Part shown: positions 13,601 to 27,446 of the stretch, one piece after another
Layout of the letters: each line of letters begins with the position of its first letter
How positions within the stretch are numbered: position 1 is the stretch's first letter
Source: Temnothorax longispinosus
Lineage: Eukaryota > Arthropoda > Insecta > Hymenoptera > Formicidae
NCBI RefSeq assembly: GCF_030848805.1
Contig: NC_092368.1
Span: forward strand, 3,754,441 to 3,818,440
Direction: 5' to 3'
Length of the DNA stretch: 64,000 bases
Program-made: the position numbers and the translations under genes
The notes under the pieces: generated by a model
What the model was told of the DNA's origin: nothing
Seen by the model: the letters and a program-made list of their open reading frames with translations, nothing else
The model's database searches: none

Positions 13601-16600
13601 TGTCAATCTTAATAGTCAGCAATTTTTTATCTTGCCGACTAAAGTTCTTAATTCTTTCTCGCTCTTCCTTAGAGGAGATATAGACTGTCTATCATATCTA
13701 ATTCTAGAATTCTAGTTCTATTCGATGAAATAATCAATTTATAAAATAAGCTTAATTGCAATAGAATATAAATCATTGGATCAATCTTTATAAGACACAT
13801 TTCAAATTAACTGACGTAATAAATTAGCAGAGACAATAAATTTTCTAAAAATGACACTTATGTATGTAAGGGTCCACCTATAGCTGTAGTGGTTCCCTTC
13901 GAAATATATAAAATACGACGAATTAATTAAAAGTTATGGCTGATGGAGAAATTAATTATGCTCACGAAGGAGCCGCTGTATCCACGAGAGTGAACACTTT
14001 CATAATATCCTTTTAACGTGTGGCAGTAAAAAAAAAGATAGAAGACTTATACGGGGACCTGTTGAAGATTGTTAATGGCCGGCGCGGGAGGAAAAGAGGG
14101 AAATATTGTCCGAGTTCCGACTTCCCCGAGGTAACCGGGGCAAGTTTAATCCAACGATCGTGAATCGAGAAACGAGCGGATCGAATCGTCGTGCCCAATC
14201 GTGCCTTTGTATACAAACCCACAGGGCTGGCTCATTTGTCGTGTTAATAATTATAAGAAGGTGTGACCCCTCACTCGCTACACCTACGGACAGCCATATT
14301 TATGAATCTCAAAAGCCGTGAGCCGAGTCCTTAGACCCAGGTATTCCCAACTCGCGTGATGTCACCAATATTTTTACTTTAGCATTGTTATTAAATTTAT
14401 TTGCCTCCTCGTACCCAATTTCTTTTAATTATATCATTACAAGATCTTACGTTCCAATCTTTCGACTCATTATTTCATTTTTACCGGCTTCTACAAATGA
14501 ATGCAATATTTTTCAATCTTATACTTGTTTTCTTTCTTTTTACTTTTAGTAATTAAAGATGTGTATGTATATATGTTTTTTTAAATGAAATTATTCAAGC
14601 AAATGCACACGATTTGATCCAGGATAAGTGTTAAATCAAGTTGGGAATCTCTGGCCTTCGAGGTATATACCGGGCCTCCGGGAACCGCGGGGGGTAACGT
14701 AAACTAACCGCCGGTTAATTATTGTCCTCTCGCTCGGCGGGTCCAGGATTCCCCTCCACAAGTGATCCGCACCTCCCCTCTTCGACAGGGCCTCACACGG
14801 GCACGGTGGCACGGTGGCTGCACCGCGACGGTGGAGGCGGGATATGGCCGAAACGGTGAAGGGAGAGAGAGAAAGAAGGGGGCCAGAGGGGGGCAAGTCG
14901 TCAGGGAACTCGAGGACTCCCGAAGGCCTGCTAAAAACCAGAACTACCGTGGTAGCATTCAATTAGCCTCACGGCATGTGAAATATTATTGTCCGCCTCG
15001 CTTCATACACTCGATTTTTAAAAGGGGAGAAAGAAAGGCATTACGGCGACCTCCTAACATATTTCATCACTGAATCATCCCTCCCCTCCGACGCGGCCCT
15101 CTCTCGCCTCCCTCCCGCCTTTCCTCTGCTCGGCCATCGTTGCTCGACCACCGAGAAGCTCTTCGCGGGCAATCGTCCTGCGATTTTTGCCACCCGGTTT
15201 TGCGTGTTTTTGTTCTTTTCGAGTTCCGCGCGCGGAAATCCGAGAGGCGCGAGCATTCAACCGAATGCAGTTTCTTGCGTTTCGTGGTTGACTGGCTGAC
15301 TGGCTGAATTTGTATCGTAAAAGAAAATACAATTGGAGAATAGCCAAAGATGCACGCACGATCTATCTAGCTTTATATTGTACGTACATGAATCCTTTCG
15401 ATTATTTTAAAGCAATAATAGAAACGTTGCACATTTATGCGAATTGACAAAATATTACTTTTACAGATTATTGTTAATGTCACGGAACAGACTTTTATAT
15501 TAGACTGCGATACAGTACAAAAAATACACGAATTTACATATTTATTTATAATGTTAACTATTATATTAATTTACCCTAATTATGCAATTCAAAAGTGCAA
15601 AATGGTAACAATTTTAAAGATTTAGGAGATGTTATATTAAAATATATGAACATATTTCATCAAACATGTACTAAAATATTAAAAAATAATTCTTTGAAAA
15701 TACAAAAAGCGGAAAAAAATAAATAATTAGTATTTGGGGAGTAAACATCTCTGTTAAATTTTACGTATAAATCCCTTTCAAACATATAAAGACTAGCAAA
15801 CATTGTCGGAGTAATAGAGTTCTGCTCGAAATACACGTAACTAACCCCTATCCTGACATGAAAAGACACGGATTTCCAGCGTACTTAATCGTGGGAAACG
15901 ACAATTTCCTCGATCTCATTGTTCCTACTCACAATAAGAGGGAACGCGGCGGATAATGCCGCAATACGATTCGTAACGCGATGCGCGTGTCGCAATTGCT
16001 CTGCCGTGAAAGTCTCCCGAACTGAAAAGGCCAAATTTGATTGGCTTCGATCCGTCTTACACCAAACGATCGATATAATGTCCGAGCAATTGCGTCTTTC
16101 ACGTATTCGAGCGTGGAAGCTTTGCACTCAAAGTATTGTGATATTTTAAGACTCTAATTCGATATAATTCATTGATCATATTTGATCATATTTGTAATGT
16201 CTTGTTTCTAGTATATTTGTAAAATATAGAATTTTTTCGAAATTTTTTTTGAATTCACAAGATTTTGCATTCTTGGGTTTTTAATCCAAAAAGCACGCTT
16301 TAGATTAGAGTACTTTAGATTTAGATTTGCTACATATATATATACTAAAAAATATTTTTGTTTTTTAATTAAAAAAACATCACAAATATACTTATTTTTC
16401 GGCAATCCAAAACTTGTTAATGACGCTAATTATTAAATTGTCTAATAGAAGCACAATTCGACACACGAATACGTGGCGATATGTAAAGTGATATTCGTCG
16501 ATGAAATTCTGCACTGTACGAGCCGTAACAATTACGCTAATGCAGCCACTGTAATTGAAACGATCAATTCCCAGCAGTCCTTTCCAAATGCGAGCTAAGC

Positions 16601-18199
16601 GCGCCAGTCACGAACGAGATAATAGCAAACCGCAAATTTTCTTAATGACAGACTTCTTATTCGACATAAGGTAGCCGGCAATTAACTGTGTATGATAAAT
16701 AGACGCGAATAAACCGCGCACAAAATCATTCAATAAAGAAACACGTGAGGTGAGGTAATTTAGAATTGCTCTCGGCAACTGCAAAGTCAATTAGAATAAT
16801 TATGGCAGGGGAATATATGAATGTGATATCATAACAATTTTGCAGAATCAGAATAGGCAACTATTATTTTAATAATTTCATCGATAATATATTAAATAAA
16901 AAGCATTGATTCTCTTTGAACAAAATTTTTTGAAACACAAGTTGTTCATAATTTTTTATCGTAATTATTGTATTCATTTACAATTATTACAATAATTGCG
17001 ATTGATTTTACCTACATTATTTTTCATGATAAATTTCTCACAGTATCGTTGAAAATAAATACATTCAAAAATAATAAGAACCATGTACGAGTCAATAAGT
17101 GTATTAATCAATTTACGTAGATCGATTTAATATTTCATTTAATAATTAAATTGCGCAATTAACATACATCTTGATAAATCTCTTGGAAGAAACTTATTTT
17201 TAAAATATATTTTTAAAACAGGAAGGTCTAATTTAATTTTCTTGACAATGCCTTGATTTGTTATAGAACAGTGTGCCAGAAAAATATATAGGACTGCAAT
17301 ATATTTCAAAATTAAAAATCGGATGTCTTTCTTCTTTAATTATTAAGTATCTCAGATATGTTAAGTCGTCTATGTATTTCTATTGACTTCCGGTGGAATA
17401 TCAGAAACGCGAGATGGTGGATGATGGACTAACCGACTAACTGGGAGTAATTAATAAGCTCCCGAATAGGCATCCATAATCCAAATGGCGGTTCTCTAAC
17501 TTCGTATGAGTTAAAGACGAACCCGATTGAATTAATTAGCGCGCACATCGTGAATCCCGAAGTGGAGATAATTAATTTTTAAGCCTAACCACCTTAATTG
17601 ATCGGAATTGTGACCCGCACACACGCGAGCCTTTCGATCGTTCTCTAATATGCATGCGCCAGAATTGAATTGCGAAGTTGTCGATAAAGATAACATATAG
17701 CGTTTGATATTACTTAGAGAATTAAATAAATTATATTCATCATTTATAAAATAGTAGTAGAAGTTTATACAGCTGCAGATTGTTTTATAATTAAGTCAAA
17801 ATAATATTCACTGAAATGAAACGTTAATTAAACGTTAATTATTATAAAAAGACAAACAAGAAGCGCGAATCACGTCCTCGACTCTACTATAAAATTTATA
17901 ACTTCCATTTGATGATTTAGCAAAGTTCAATAATTTTCGAATTAGAAGACATATGTCTTCCAATCAAATAATTTTATTTTTCATCTGCCCATATAAACGA
18001 CTCGTAACTCTTCCTGGAAAAGAAGTAAAACCAACATATGGGTTTGACAGGCCCGGGGCCGTTTGTTCCACGGTTAAACAGCTTGACGTAGAAAACGACG
18101 ATTCACGCAGCTCGTCGACAGAGTCGAAACTGCCTATCGCTCCATCGAAAGATACGAACGCCCAGGATGATACTCCAACGTCCTGTCGCCGTTAAAACG
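10611..18199. other. Intergenic spacer, no gene seen
   Basis: Mostly AT-rich. GC-richer patches at about 11690-12560, 13100-13500, 14640-15300 and 15880-16130 carry only short overlapping open frames. The section 12585-12730 repeats GAATATT and GAANNTTC words, including GAACATTC at 12605-12612 and GAACGTTC at 12668-12675. No conserved protein domain, tRNA-like B box or consistent splice pair was recognised. Confidence 0.55.
11701..11724. repeat. (GATC)6 microsatellite
   Basis: Six tandem GATC units, followed by GTTCGTTC. Confidence 0.9.
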
Positions 18200-19746
18200 C
18201 CCGTGGAAGGATAACGATAAGGGTGCTGCCATCTGCCAGGTCTCAGTCACCCCCAGAGGAAGTGAGAGCAGGCGCAAAGTGTGCAGCTCGCACGAGGAGG
18301 ATCCAGGATCGCAGAATCGACGACGAGAGTCGGCCGAGACGGCAAGAAGTCGTTACGGCGGCGATGGCGGAGAAAGCAGAGAAACCAGGAGGTGAGAGGA
18401 GGAAAAGGAGGCGGCGGTGGCAACGGTGAAGAGCGAGAGGAAGGGGAGGATGAGGCGTGTAATACGGTGCCTCTCCTTGCCGTCGACTTGTCCGCCAGAT
18501 CGATTCGTTGGCGGAAACGTCGGTCTCGAGAATTTCACGGGGATTACCACACTCGAACGATTCTGCAATTCTCTCTCGCCCTCTCGCCGCGCAATAACGT
18601 CTTCGAGTCGAGAATTCCGCGTTGCGCTCGAGCGCGAAGAAAAGTGGGTTGAACGGATGACGCGATCTTACTAACGAGTATGGCAGACAAACGCACTTTT
18701 CGTCTAAATTTTATCATTTCTGACAAATTATCGTCTACCAAAATTCTATTTAATTGCTCGACATTTCTTCGCGAGAAAATAACGTTCGTTAATAACGTTA
18801 TAATTGTACTTCTATGTAGGTATGTGTAAAACATAAAGGAAGGAATAATGAAGATATTTATAGTTGTAGTAATAGCTCTTTCATTCCCTTTCCTATTCCT
18901 TCAGACATGTTTTCCGTCGTCATTTCCTCCGTAAGTTATATAAACGTGCACTTGCAAGTCAGAAATGTGATCATCTCCGGTGGATTTCTTCAAATGTCAA
19001 TGTCGGGAGGGGGGGAGGCGATCATGCTGAGATAGTAACATCCTTCGCCGTCGCATTCACTCACTCATGCCGAAGGGATTAAATCCTTAAGAACCGGAGG
19101 CAGATGGTTTCTACATTACACATTACCCGTGTTACGTATCGCATCTACAGTTTTATTCTGCAACGTAATGCGCAGCGTCATGAAAACATTCAGGTAGCAT
19201 AACGAGTGTAAGCCGCGCCAACTCGATATCGCCATCATCTTTTCCACGTCAGTACTTAGGCGCTAAAGACGCGATTGTCGATGATCGATTCTCGCGAGAG
19301 AGAGACGATCTGTGGGGAACCGGGAGACCGACAGAGGGGGGGGGGGGACGCAAAAAGCGCGCGATACGGACTTCTATTCTGACTCGCGTGTATCAGTAGA
19401 CCCATCTAAATCGTCGGGGAACGCGGTCCGGTTAAGCCGCGCTGGATTGGCGACGGTGAGGGGGGTTGCGAGCGCAGGAAAGGAAGGAAGAGGAAGAGGA
19501 GGATGAGCCGGCGGAAAGAGCCGAGTAGAAGGCGGTAGAGGGTGAGGTGAGGTCCTCGGGTCGCGCGACGGGGATCGGCGGGAAGGGTTGCCCCGGAGAT
19601 TGGTGGAAGCACCTAGCACGAGAAGCTCGCGACAGGAGCAGCGTTGCCATCGGGTTGTCTGGCTGATTTCCCGCTTCGAGTCGAGCGGAGTCGTCCTTTT
19701 AGTGATCCCCAGAGGAGCCCGGAGACCGGTGACGGGAAGGGGGGAA

Positions 19747-19755
<9 letters not shown>

Positions 19756-19798
<43 letters not shown>
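19756..19798. repeat. (GA)n microsatellite
   Basis: A GA dinucleotide tract interrupted once by AAAG. Confidence 0.85.
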
Positions 19799-20253
19799 GG
19801 TATCGCGCGGGTTGAGCGGGTTTGCCGGAAAAGCGGTGGGGTGCGCACACGAGGGTGCGCGATGCGGGGGCGGGAGTGCCGATGGCGGTCGGTCGGGGAA
19901 ACGTTCGGGGTTGACGGGGGTTGGTGGGAAGAAGCGCCGGAGCGTGTAATTGAGTCCCGTGCGCGATCGCTACTTTATCGACCCCCTTATGCCGTTCCCC
20001 TTCCCGCGTATGCTGTCCCCGTACCCCGATCCGCCACCCCCGCGACCGATGGAAGTCGGTATTTCACCCCTGTGTGTGAACCCCGTCGAGTCCTCGCCCA
20101 CTCCGCATCGTTCTCGCCACCCCGTTTGTCCCTCTCTCCGGGCTCTCCTCTTGTCGTTCTCGCTCGCTCGCTCGCGCGTTTGAGTTTGAGTTTGAGGGCG
20201 TATAGCGTCGCTCTGTATGTCTGTATATGTATCTTAGCGTCGACTGGTCGAAA

Positions 20254-20296
20254 GACGACGACGACGACGACAACAGCGACGGCGACGACGACGACG
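20254..20296. repeat. (CGA)n trinucleotide tract
   Basis: Repeated CGA units with minor interruptions. On the minus strand this produces poly-valine stretches in spurious frames. Confidence 0.8.
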
Positions 20297-20500
20297 AGGT
20301 CGAGACGGGCGCCGTCGAGTGTCGGGGACGCGCCAGTCAAGTGTGTGTCAGCGTGCCCGAAATTGATGGAAACGAGCTGCCGGCCCTCCGCACATATTCC
20401 TGCGAGATATCAGTATCACGACGGATATATGCGACAGATCAACTTGAATATTCTTAACATCGCACCGCGATCAAATAAATATCCGCTCTCAAAATAATCG

Positions 20501-22326
20501 TTAATGTTTGCGAACAATATGCAATCGTAATAAATGTGTTTGAGAATATTTTCGAGATAACTTTCCTGTTACCAAGACTATCGCGAGAATCAGATGCACT
20601 TGATGAGACATATTCAACCGTCTTAATCGAAAGAAATATAAGAAACTCTTATAGACACTATTCTGTTACTTTGCATACCTATCGAGCCACAATCTTCTTC
20701 TGTATTAGAGATTGCGTTGCCGCTTGGATACAGTGGATCTTGTTGTTGCGGGAAATAACCCTTTCAATAGCGCGGTTGCTTTATACGATTCCGGCCACAA
20801 TTCGCACCAAAGACGAAACCGCAGGCACCATCAAGCATAATACGCGTGGCAGCCAATTGCGTACTCGGCGTAAAATCCATATATATCGCTAATATGGACG
20901 GGCATATATCAATCCGCGTACATACATCAGTGCATTCGGCAAGAGACTCGAAGTGCGTAGTTACTATCGAATCGCTCGTTTGTCAAATTTTCAGATCTCT
21001 TTGGTACGCCACTTCTCTCCCCGCCAATACTCTACTCGATTTGTCGAGCTTATCTCGATCCTTGATAAATTGCTGATGCGAGTAGTGGTATCAATCAAAA
21101 ATCTTCGAGCCGCGTTTGCAAGTATATTGAACAGTAATCTGACGTATGTAAGTCACGCAATAAAAGTATTTTCTAATTACCAATGAAATAATTAATTATA
21201 TATATTTTTTCCATAATCACCACGTTTCGTCGAGAACTAAAATAAGAGGATATATTTTTTACGTTATTAATTGCATAAATTGTTCCAATCTTTATCTTCG
21301 TAAATTGAACATAAAAAATTTATGGCACAAATTATTTATACAATTTTCTACGTTTCTAGCGACTATGGGTGCTGCGCGCGATGAACGTTGAAATGATTTG
21401 CATAATACCGGCACCATTAAGAAGCAATATGCCAAGACTTATTCGCGGAAATGTTCTCCAATTCCAATGCAAATACGCAACGCGAGCGATGATGCAAACC
21501 GATAATGGATCAATGATACATCGGGCGCTCTCGCGAATAATTAGCATACTTTTACGTAATGAATGCTTACTCCGCGTTCTGAGGCATTTCTCATTTCCTG
21601 TCCCGCAATTACAGTGAAACTATGATGGCGCATTTCGGCGCTTTCTCCTGGGAAACGATCGATCCTCCGAACGGTCATTAACTGATTGGAAAACGTACGT
21701 GTTCGTTACATGGCGACCGAGCAACGAAAGGGTTGCGGCAATTTGCAACGAAATTAAATTGATTCAGTACATAAGGGAGATGATATGGAGGCTTGACACG
21801 GAACGTCACGGCTCTACTGCTCCTGTCCTTTTCCCGGCGGAGTCGAGGAGCCATGATTTATTCCGTGTCGTGTGCTTAACATTACCCATGCTTAACCCTT
21901 CCATTCCCAACTTATTCTCAAATATTTTGAATATTATGACTTGATAATTTGTCTAATCTCCCTTTGAGAGTATAATGTAAACTAACACTTTTATAATCGT
22001 TTAAAAGTTTTATAAAAATGTTTGTTAAACAAGAGTTTGAAACAAAATAACGAAATGCAACATCACAAGTGTCATAAAATATATTATCTCACTAAACTTT
22101 AAACATGACTTTTTTGAACATTTCGGTCTACATTCAGAAAGAGTGTGAGACAGAGAGAGAGAGATGAAGGAGGGGAGAGAAAGCGAAGCAGCAGTCCAGC
22201 CACGAAACGTCACGGCTCATTTCTCTCCCGCGTGACAATGGAAGCTCGGAAAAGAGTATTAAAGGTTGGTCGCGGGACGTTAAAACAAAGAGCGGAAAAA
22301 ACGCGAATCGATTACACCGAGAGAGT

Positions 22327-22362
<36 letters not shown>

Positions 22363-23479
22363 TAGAGATTAAACCCTTCAGTCCCGCGAGATCCTTTAAG
22401 ACGAGAAAGCGGCCGATGCGCATAATAGAGAAATGATTTGATTAAAATGTAAAGGAGGCACGGACCTTCTGTTTGCGCATTTCACGGTTCGCCTATAAAA
22501 AGCACGACGCCACCCGTTAGACAGATGGCAGTCGCCGCATTCAATGGCCTGAGAAATTGGATCGCGTTTTAACTCCCTTACGTTTTCAGGTTCGAGGCTC
22601 GAGGTGCAGATACCGACGTTGCCTTGCAGCGCGCGGCAAAACGTGCAGACGAGGGAAATCCCAATTCGGAAGAAACGACGTTTCCCTCCCCTCGTATTCG
22701 CCCTCTCGCCATCTTACACGTTTCTCCAAATCGCAACTCGTCGTCCTTATCGAACGCTGTATATCCTACCGAGAGACACGCCCCGTAAAGAACACAGCTT
22801 TGGAAGATGTCGAGAGAACAGAATTCGAATCAATTTGATATTAAAGCTTACATTAGTTTACACTGAATTTAAAGCGGATAATAATTTATTGTATTAATTA
22901 CGCGGTGCTTATAATATACGATATTAATTACACAAGTCAAATGTTTCATCTGAATGTATGAGAATTTCGATTATTCTGCTCTTGAAATCATGATGTAATA
23001 ATATGCGTAACTACATGTAAATCGATGTTCGAATAAAATTGCAGATTATCGTTGTCAATTCGAGAATGATACGCACGTAGAATGAGTCAAATTTAATTGT
23101 ACCATTAAACGCCATTAAATGCAATCGTTCGGAAACCATATACACGCGTATAGCTATATAAATAAAATCGAGAACGCAATTTACAAATGAACGTCATCTG
23201 GATAATACGGCGGCGGATGGTAAAAAGCTGGAAGAACACTCGTGTGGCAAATTGTGGCGGGCACGCATGCTTTAAGCTAATCACAGACCACGCGACTAGG
23301 AGCAATTTTCGTTATGACGAGCAATTAAAGGGTGGAGTGGGTGGTAATTTCCTATAAATTGTGTCCTACGGCGGCGCTCACGTAACAGACGTGAAACAGA
23401 GTAACGCGACCATATAACCGTGACCGACGATCGACTGCGTCAGATCGGCGCGGAAGATCCTCGTGGGAACGGCGACTAA
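20501..23479. other. Intergenic spacer, no gene seen
   Basis: Moderately AT-rich DNA with short unsupported frames and a (GA)n run at 22330-22358. A TATAAAA at 22494-22500 is followed by a GC-richer stretch, and an acceptor-like TTTTCAG lies near 22585. That hints at a short first exon, but there is no clear initiator and no coding continuation, so it is not called as a gene. Confidence 0.5.
22330..22358. repeat. (GA)n microsatellite
   Basis: A GA dinucleotide run ending in AAAGATAGAG. Confidence 0.85.
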
Positions 23480-24040
23480 AGCATCAGCATGACAGTCACG
23501 GAGATAGTTATAGTGACGGCGATGGCTGTAGCGATAATATTAACGAGCCTGAATGTGGAATAGACAATGATATCGACGATGCTAAATGGATTGACATATA
23601 GACAAGATCGCTAGCAAGACTGACAGCGACAATGTTACCGGTGATAATGGAGTAGTCGTGCCGCGATCGGTGATAATAGTAATAATAACGATACTAACGT
23701 TAATAGTGATGACGATAAGATGATGACAGAAATAGAGACACTTATGGTATTACATTTCTTTGTTCTCGTTAGCTAGCTTGCAGCGTTTTGACTTTGTCTT
23801 CTATGATGGGGAAATTAAAAATCATCATTGATTTCATCATTGCATTCTCTAATTGTACTCTTTCTTTCTCGGTGATAATGAGAACAACAATCTCGATGAT
23901 AAAGAATCTCGTAATATCAAACAGATACGAGTTTATTAATTTAGAATTTTTGAATGTGTGCGAGATAGTGGCAAATAGTAACGATATTGTCGGTGGTAGT
24001 AGTGACAGCGATATCGCTGGCAGTGATGCGGTCGTGCAAG
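23480..24040. repeat. Degenerate GAT/GTGA-type repeat tract
   Basis: Words such as GATGAC, GTGATAATA, GATAATGG, GACAGCGA and GATGATG recur irregularly for about 0.5 kb with no exact period, giving a strong three-base texture. A shorter patch of similar texture lies at about 11760-11850. This looks like a decayed trinucleotide repeat. The plus-strand frame 23788-24333 is a by-product of that texture and has no recognisable domain. Confidence 0.5.
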
Positions 24041-24900
24041 CCACACCGTGTCGTTACGCCGCGTCGCATTTAGTGGCCGGGATCACGGGTAGCGCACGGA
24101 TGCTGGGAAGTAGCGGCTCCTCGTATTGTAATCTAATCGAATGGAATGGATCGCCCGTTGCTCTCTCACGCGCGGTCCTTCCTCGCCGTCAGGAAGGAAG
24201 GAAGAAAATTCGAGAGGACGAGAGAAGAGCGAAGGAGCAAGGACAGGAACGGAAGCGGGCGATGAGGGAAGAAGGGAGAACCCCAAGCCGTTCGTGTGGG
24301 TGGACGATCCGGGTTCTCGGGAGCAGAAGGTGATACGGTGGCATGGTCCAGCGGTTACCAGCAGCCTCTCGGTGGTAGGAGGCAGGACCGTGGCCCGGTG
24401 GGAGAAGAGGCGAAGCCGAAGAGGGGGCACGGAGCACGCGGTGGGGATACCGATGAACCATCGGTGAAATGGACGGACGAGGAGGGTGGATGGGGGGACA
24501 AGCCTGGTGGCAGCAATCACCGTGAGTGGGCGACACGCGCTTCTCGTGGGTTATCAGCCTGATGAGGCACTCCGACCTTCCCTCGCCACCCTCTTTCTCT
24601 CTCTTCTCTTCGCTCCCTCTCTGTGCTCCCCCCGTACCCCTCTTTTTCTTTCTCTCGCCCTCTTTCGAAATCTCCTCGTCTCACGCCGTTGCAAGCCGAG
24701 GAACGGGAGTTTATCGACGGAACTTTATACCTGCACGCGCGCGTCTCTCTGCGCTCGCCCCGAGCTGATGGGCTCCTGGAAAAATCTAGGGCGAACGCTT
24801 CTGGCTTCGCGAACTACTCTCTTCTATCTCGCGATACTGACCCGCACTTCCTACATGCTTTTGACTTTTGACACTGTCGACACGGGTTAGAAGATCTATA
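24041..24900. other. GC-rich island with purine and pyrimidine blocks
   Basis: A purine-rich half (24180-24540) is followed by a pyrimidine-rich half (24570-24680). Frames of 80-145 codons overlap on both strands with low-complexity translations. A donor-like CACC/GTGAGT lies near 24520. No conserved protein is visible. Confidence 0.4.
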
Positions 24901-26329
24901 AGTCTACCAAAGTATCTTTTTTGAAAGAAGTAACTGACATTCAAATAACCATCCTAGCCATTCAAAAGCTATATCAAGAAAAATTAAATTCAAAGACTAA
25001 AGACATGTTTCTAAAGACATTAAAAAATATATTCGAAAGGTCAAACATGTAATTCTGGAACTGGTGGCTTCAAGTCTTCTTTCGACAAAATCAACGATCA
25101 ATCGTTATCAGCTAGAATAAATAGTAAACTCTAAAATAAATCGTATAATTGAAAATATCAGACGCCAATTCAAAATCGAGGAACTCTTGGACGTTAAAAA
25201 GGTTACAAAGTATAATAACTGATTGTGAGTATCAATAGATAAAGAATCTAAAATATTTCAGGAAATTGCGAAGCTAGTATCGTATTTAATCGCGAAATGC
25301 TTTGCTTTTAGTTCGAAGTTGGTATCTTGTTTCGCATCGTATGATCGTCGTAGTGAACGGTAATCGATTGGAGGTTCGACTTTGTCGAGCTGGACCGCAA
25401 CCCCTGTCGCGAGGTGAAACACGCTATCCACGCTAAACGCCCGCTTCGGAGTTTCGCCATATGACGCTAGCGATCGAGTGAGCTCGCTCGCGGAGGGGCT
25501 GGTAATGACGACAAGGGTCGCGACGACGTTGCCCCTGCGACATGTGGCAGTGTCGTATAGCTCGAGCCAAAACAATTTGTATTAAAATGAGCGTTGCCTC
25601 GCGGCCACCGGCGATTTCGTTAGAAATTGCGCGGAGGAGTTGGAGGACACGCTCGCGATATACACACAATCGCGTACACGCGCGCGTTTCCCCCGAACAC
25701 ATACGGAACGTTTCAATAAAGACTTATGTAAATTTCAGTACAGCTACCATCCAAACTGAAACTGTAGTATGTTCGATATCAGTTAAATTAAGAATATTCA
25801 CATAATCAGAAATTTAAATTGCAATGTAGAGTGCTTGAAATTATAAAAGTAAGACGTAATGCAGTCTGTTACTACGAAACGCCATAAAATAAATAATCAA
25901 CTTCTGTTTAAGCTATTTCGTCGTTCTTTTATATAATACTTCTTGATATTTTACATTAAATAACTCTCCTTTAATAACCTGTCGTCTATTATTACTTTGA
26001 GAAAGTAGACTGACAACAGAAATCAATTCATTTCAACCTTTCTCTCATTCTTCATCAAAAAGTACTTCAAATCTCCACGTCATAGACAACATCTATGTAT
26101 AAATATATTCATAAATAATTAAATTAATACGATTTTCGTGTATAAACGGCGCATTTCCAGTGGCTTTGTACACAATAATGATCGTGGTATCGAGATGCGT
26201 CGACTTAGCGCGTGCGTGTTCCAATCTGTACATGGCTTTACGCGGAAACCGCGCGAAGTCGTGAAGCTTTCTTCACGCATGCCTGAGCCGATCGATGCAG
26301 CCGCCGCGTTCGACTGCTGTCACCTTACC
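24901..26329. other. Intergenic spacer, no gene seen
   Basis: AT-rich DNA with one GC-richer patch at about 25320-25700. I recognise nothing in it. Confidence 0.55.
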
Positions 26330-26449
26330 TAGGCTGCATTCCGATATTCACTGTCAGTACTGAAAAAAAAAACATATTTTACGTCACGTATATATTATAG
26401 ATTTTCAGTACTAAAAGTTGCTGACAGTGAATATCGGAATCCAGCCCTA
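26330..26449. mobile_element. Palindromic MITE-like element (family B, copy 1)
   Basis: The ends are near-perfect inverted repeats: GGCTGCATTCCGATATTCAC on the left and GGCTGGATTCCGATATTCAC on the reverse complement of the right. Arms run about 30 bases. CTAG lies at both outer borders and may be a target duplication. The interior contains CACGTATATATTATAG. The ends and the interior resemble the element at 45769-45871. There is no coding capacity. Confidence 0.75.
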
Positions 26450-27322
26450 GTATGTTTCTGACAGCTTCAGTAAAAATTCTCATGGACCAGGCGACATCTT
26501 AAAAAAGCTGACGTCTTAAAAAATTTCTTCAATATTTCCATAATGAGACACGGGATATCTTTTGATTCGATAACACAATTAGATTCAATCGCTAATTAAA
26601 TCAATACTCGGAACAACTATTCGATAGAAAGCTAAAAAAGAAATCCCAAAATTATTTATGCAAAGTCAAAGCGTGAAGTCTTTTCCCGATTAGATATTAT
26701 AAGAATAATTATAATTCACACTTATTGTTAAGTTTTCTCCTTTCAATAAAAGTGCGTATTTTAAGAAGATAACGTTCAAAGGCAGTTTGACCAACATTCC
26801 TAGTTCCTCGAGTATAAACTTACGAGTGACGCGGCAGACACGAACGATAACGTCTGCTTTCGCGCGACGGCAGGAAAAGTCGCCGTCTGATCTCTTTAAA
26901 GGCCTGTCGGCTGTTTAAAGAAGACTGTAAAGGGTCGATACGAGGAGCCGAGCCGCGATTACGACGCACACACGAGCGTGCGATCGCTGCCGAAAACTGT
27001 CTCGACGCGGTCGAGTGGCTGGCTGGCTGACTGGCTTGCTTGCTTCTGCTACCAGAAGCTTCGGCTACCACGTTCTAACTGATAACGCCGCAGACAAGTG
27101 GCACGTGTCGCCGGCGCTTCCTTCAAAATGATAGACAATGATGCACTTAACGGAATCGACATTCAAGATACGGACCACGGACCAGACCACGGTTTCTGAT
27201 AATTTATTTTTAGAATGCACGCGCCGCCACTTTTCCACCCCGCCATGTGATAGCGTATCTTTCATATGTAAAAATGCACGAAAAAAAAAGATAAACAGCA
27301 TTAAATCCAATTGGCTATAACC
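26450..27322. other. Intergenic spacer, no gene seen
   Basis: AT-rich to about 26815, then a GC-richer patch with GGCTGGCT/TGCTTGCT simple repeats near 27010-27040. Frames are short and unsupported. Confidence 0.5.
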
Positions 27323-27446
27323 TTGTTAATTCAATAATGGTATTAGTGAGACAAATACTCATTTTATTAAAACAAGAGCATGACGTGTTAAATTAATAAG
27401 ATTATTTCGAAATATCTAATGCTGCTAATACAATATCATTTTTTCT
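27323..27446. repeat. Dispersed repeat (family D, copy 1)
   Basis: About 124 bases align along their whole length with 34769-34892 in the same orientation. Shared words include TTGTTAATTC near the start, TTTTATTAAAAC in the middle and AATGCTG followed by TAATACA near the end. The other copy has clearer terminal inverted repeats, so this is probably a decayed non-autonomous element. Confidence 0.65.

Larger units (their letters stand above)
18200..20500. other. GC-rich island with GA, CGA and poly-G tracts
   Basis: A purine-rich, CpG-rich block. It holds a 12-G run (19336-19347), an interrupted (GA)n tract (19756-19798), TTTGAG repeats (about 20177-20197) and a CGA-rich trinucleotide tract (20254-20296). 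The longest frame (19841-20497, plus, 218 codons) and frames on the opposite strand are all driven by simple sequence. The composition suits a promoter or 5' untranslated exon of an unseen gene, which I cannot confirm. Confidence 0.45.

Noticed and set aside
19841..20497. 218-codon plus-strand open frame
   Set aside because: It runs through CGA repeats and GC-rich leader-like DNA, has poly-Thr from simple sequence, and has no recognisable domain.
22494..22600. TATA promoter with a short first exon
   Set aside because: TATAAAA is present but there is no initiator at the right distance and no coding exon after the acceptor-like site.
24083..24562. Frames of 88-145 codons on both strands
   Set aside because: Mirror-image open frames in a purine-rich block, with no conserved residues pattern.
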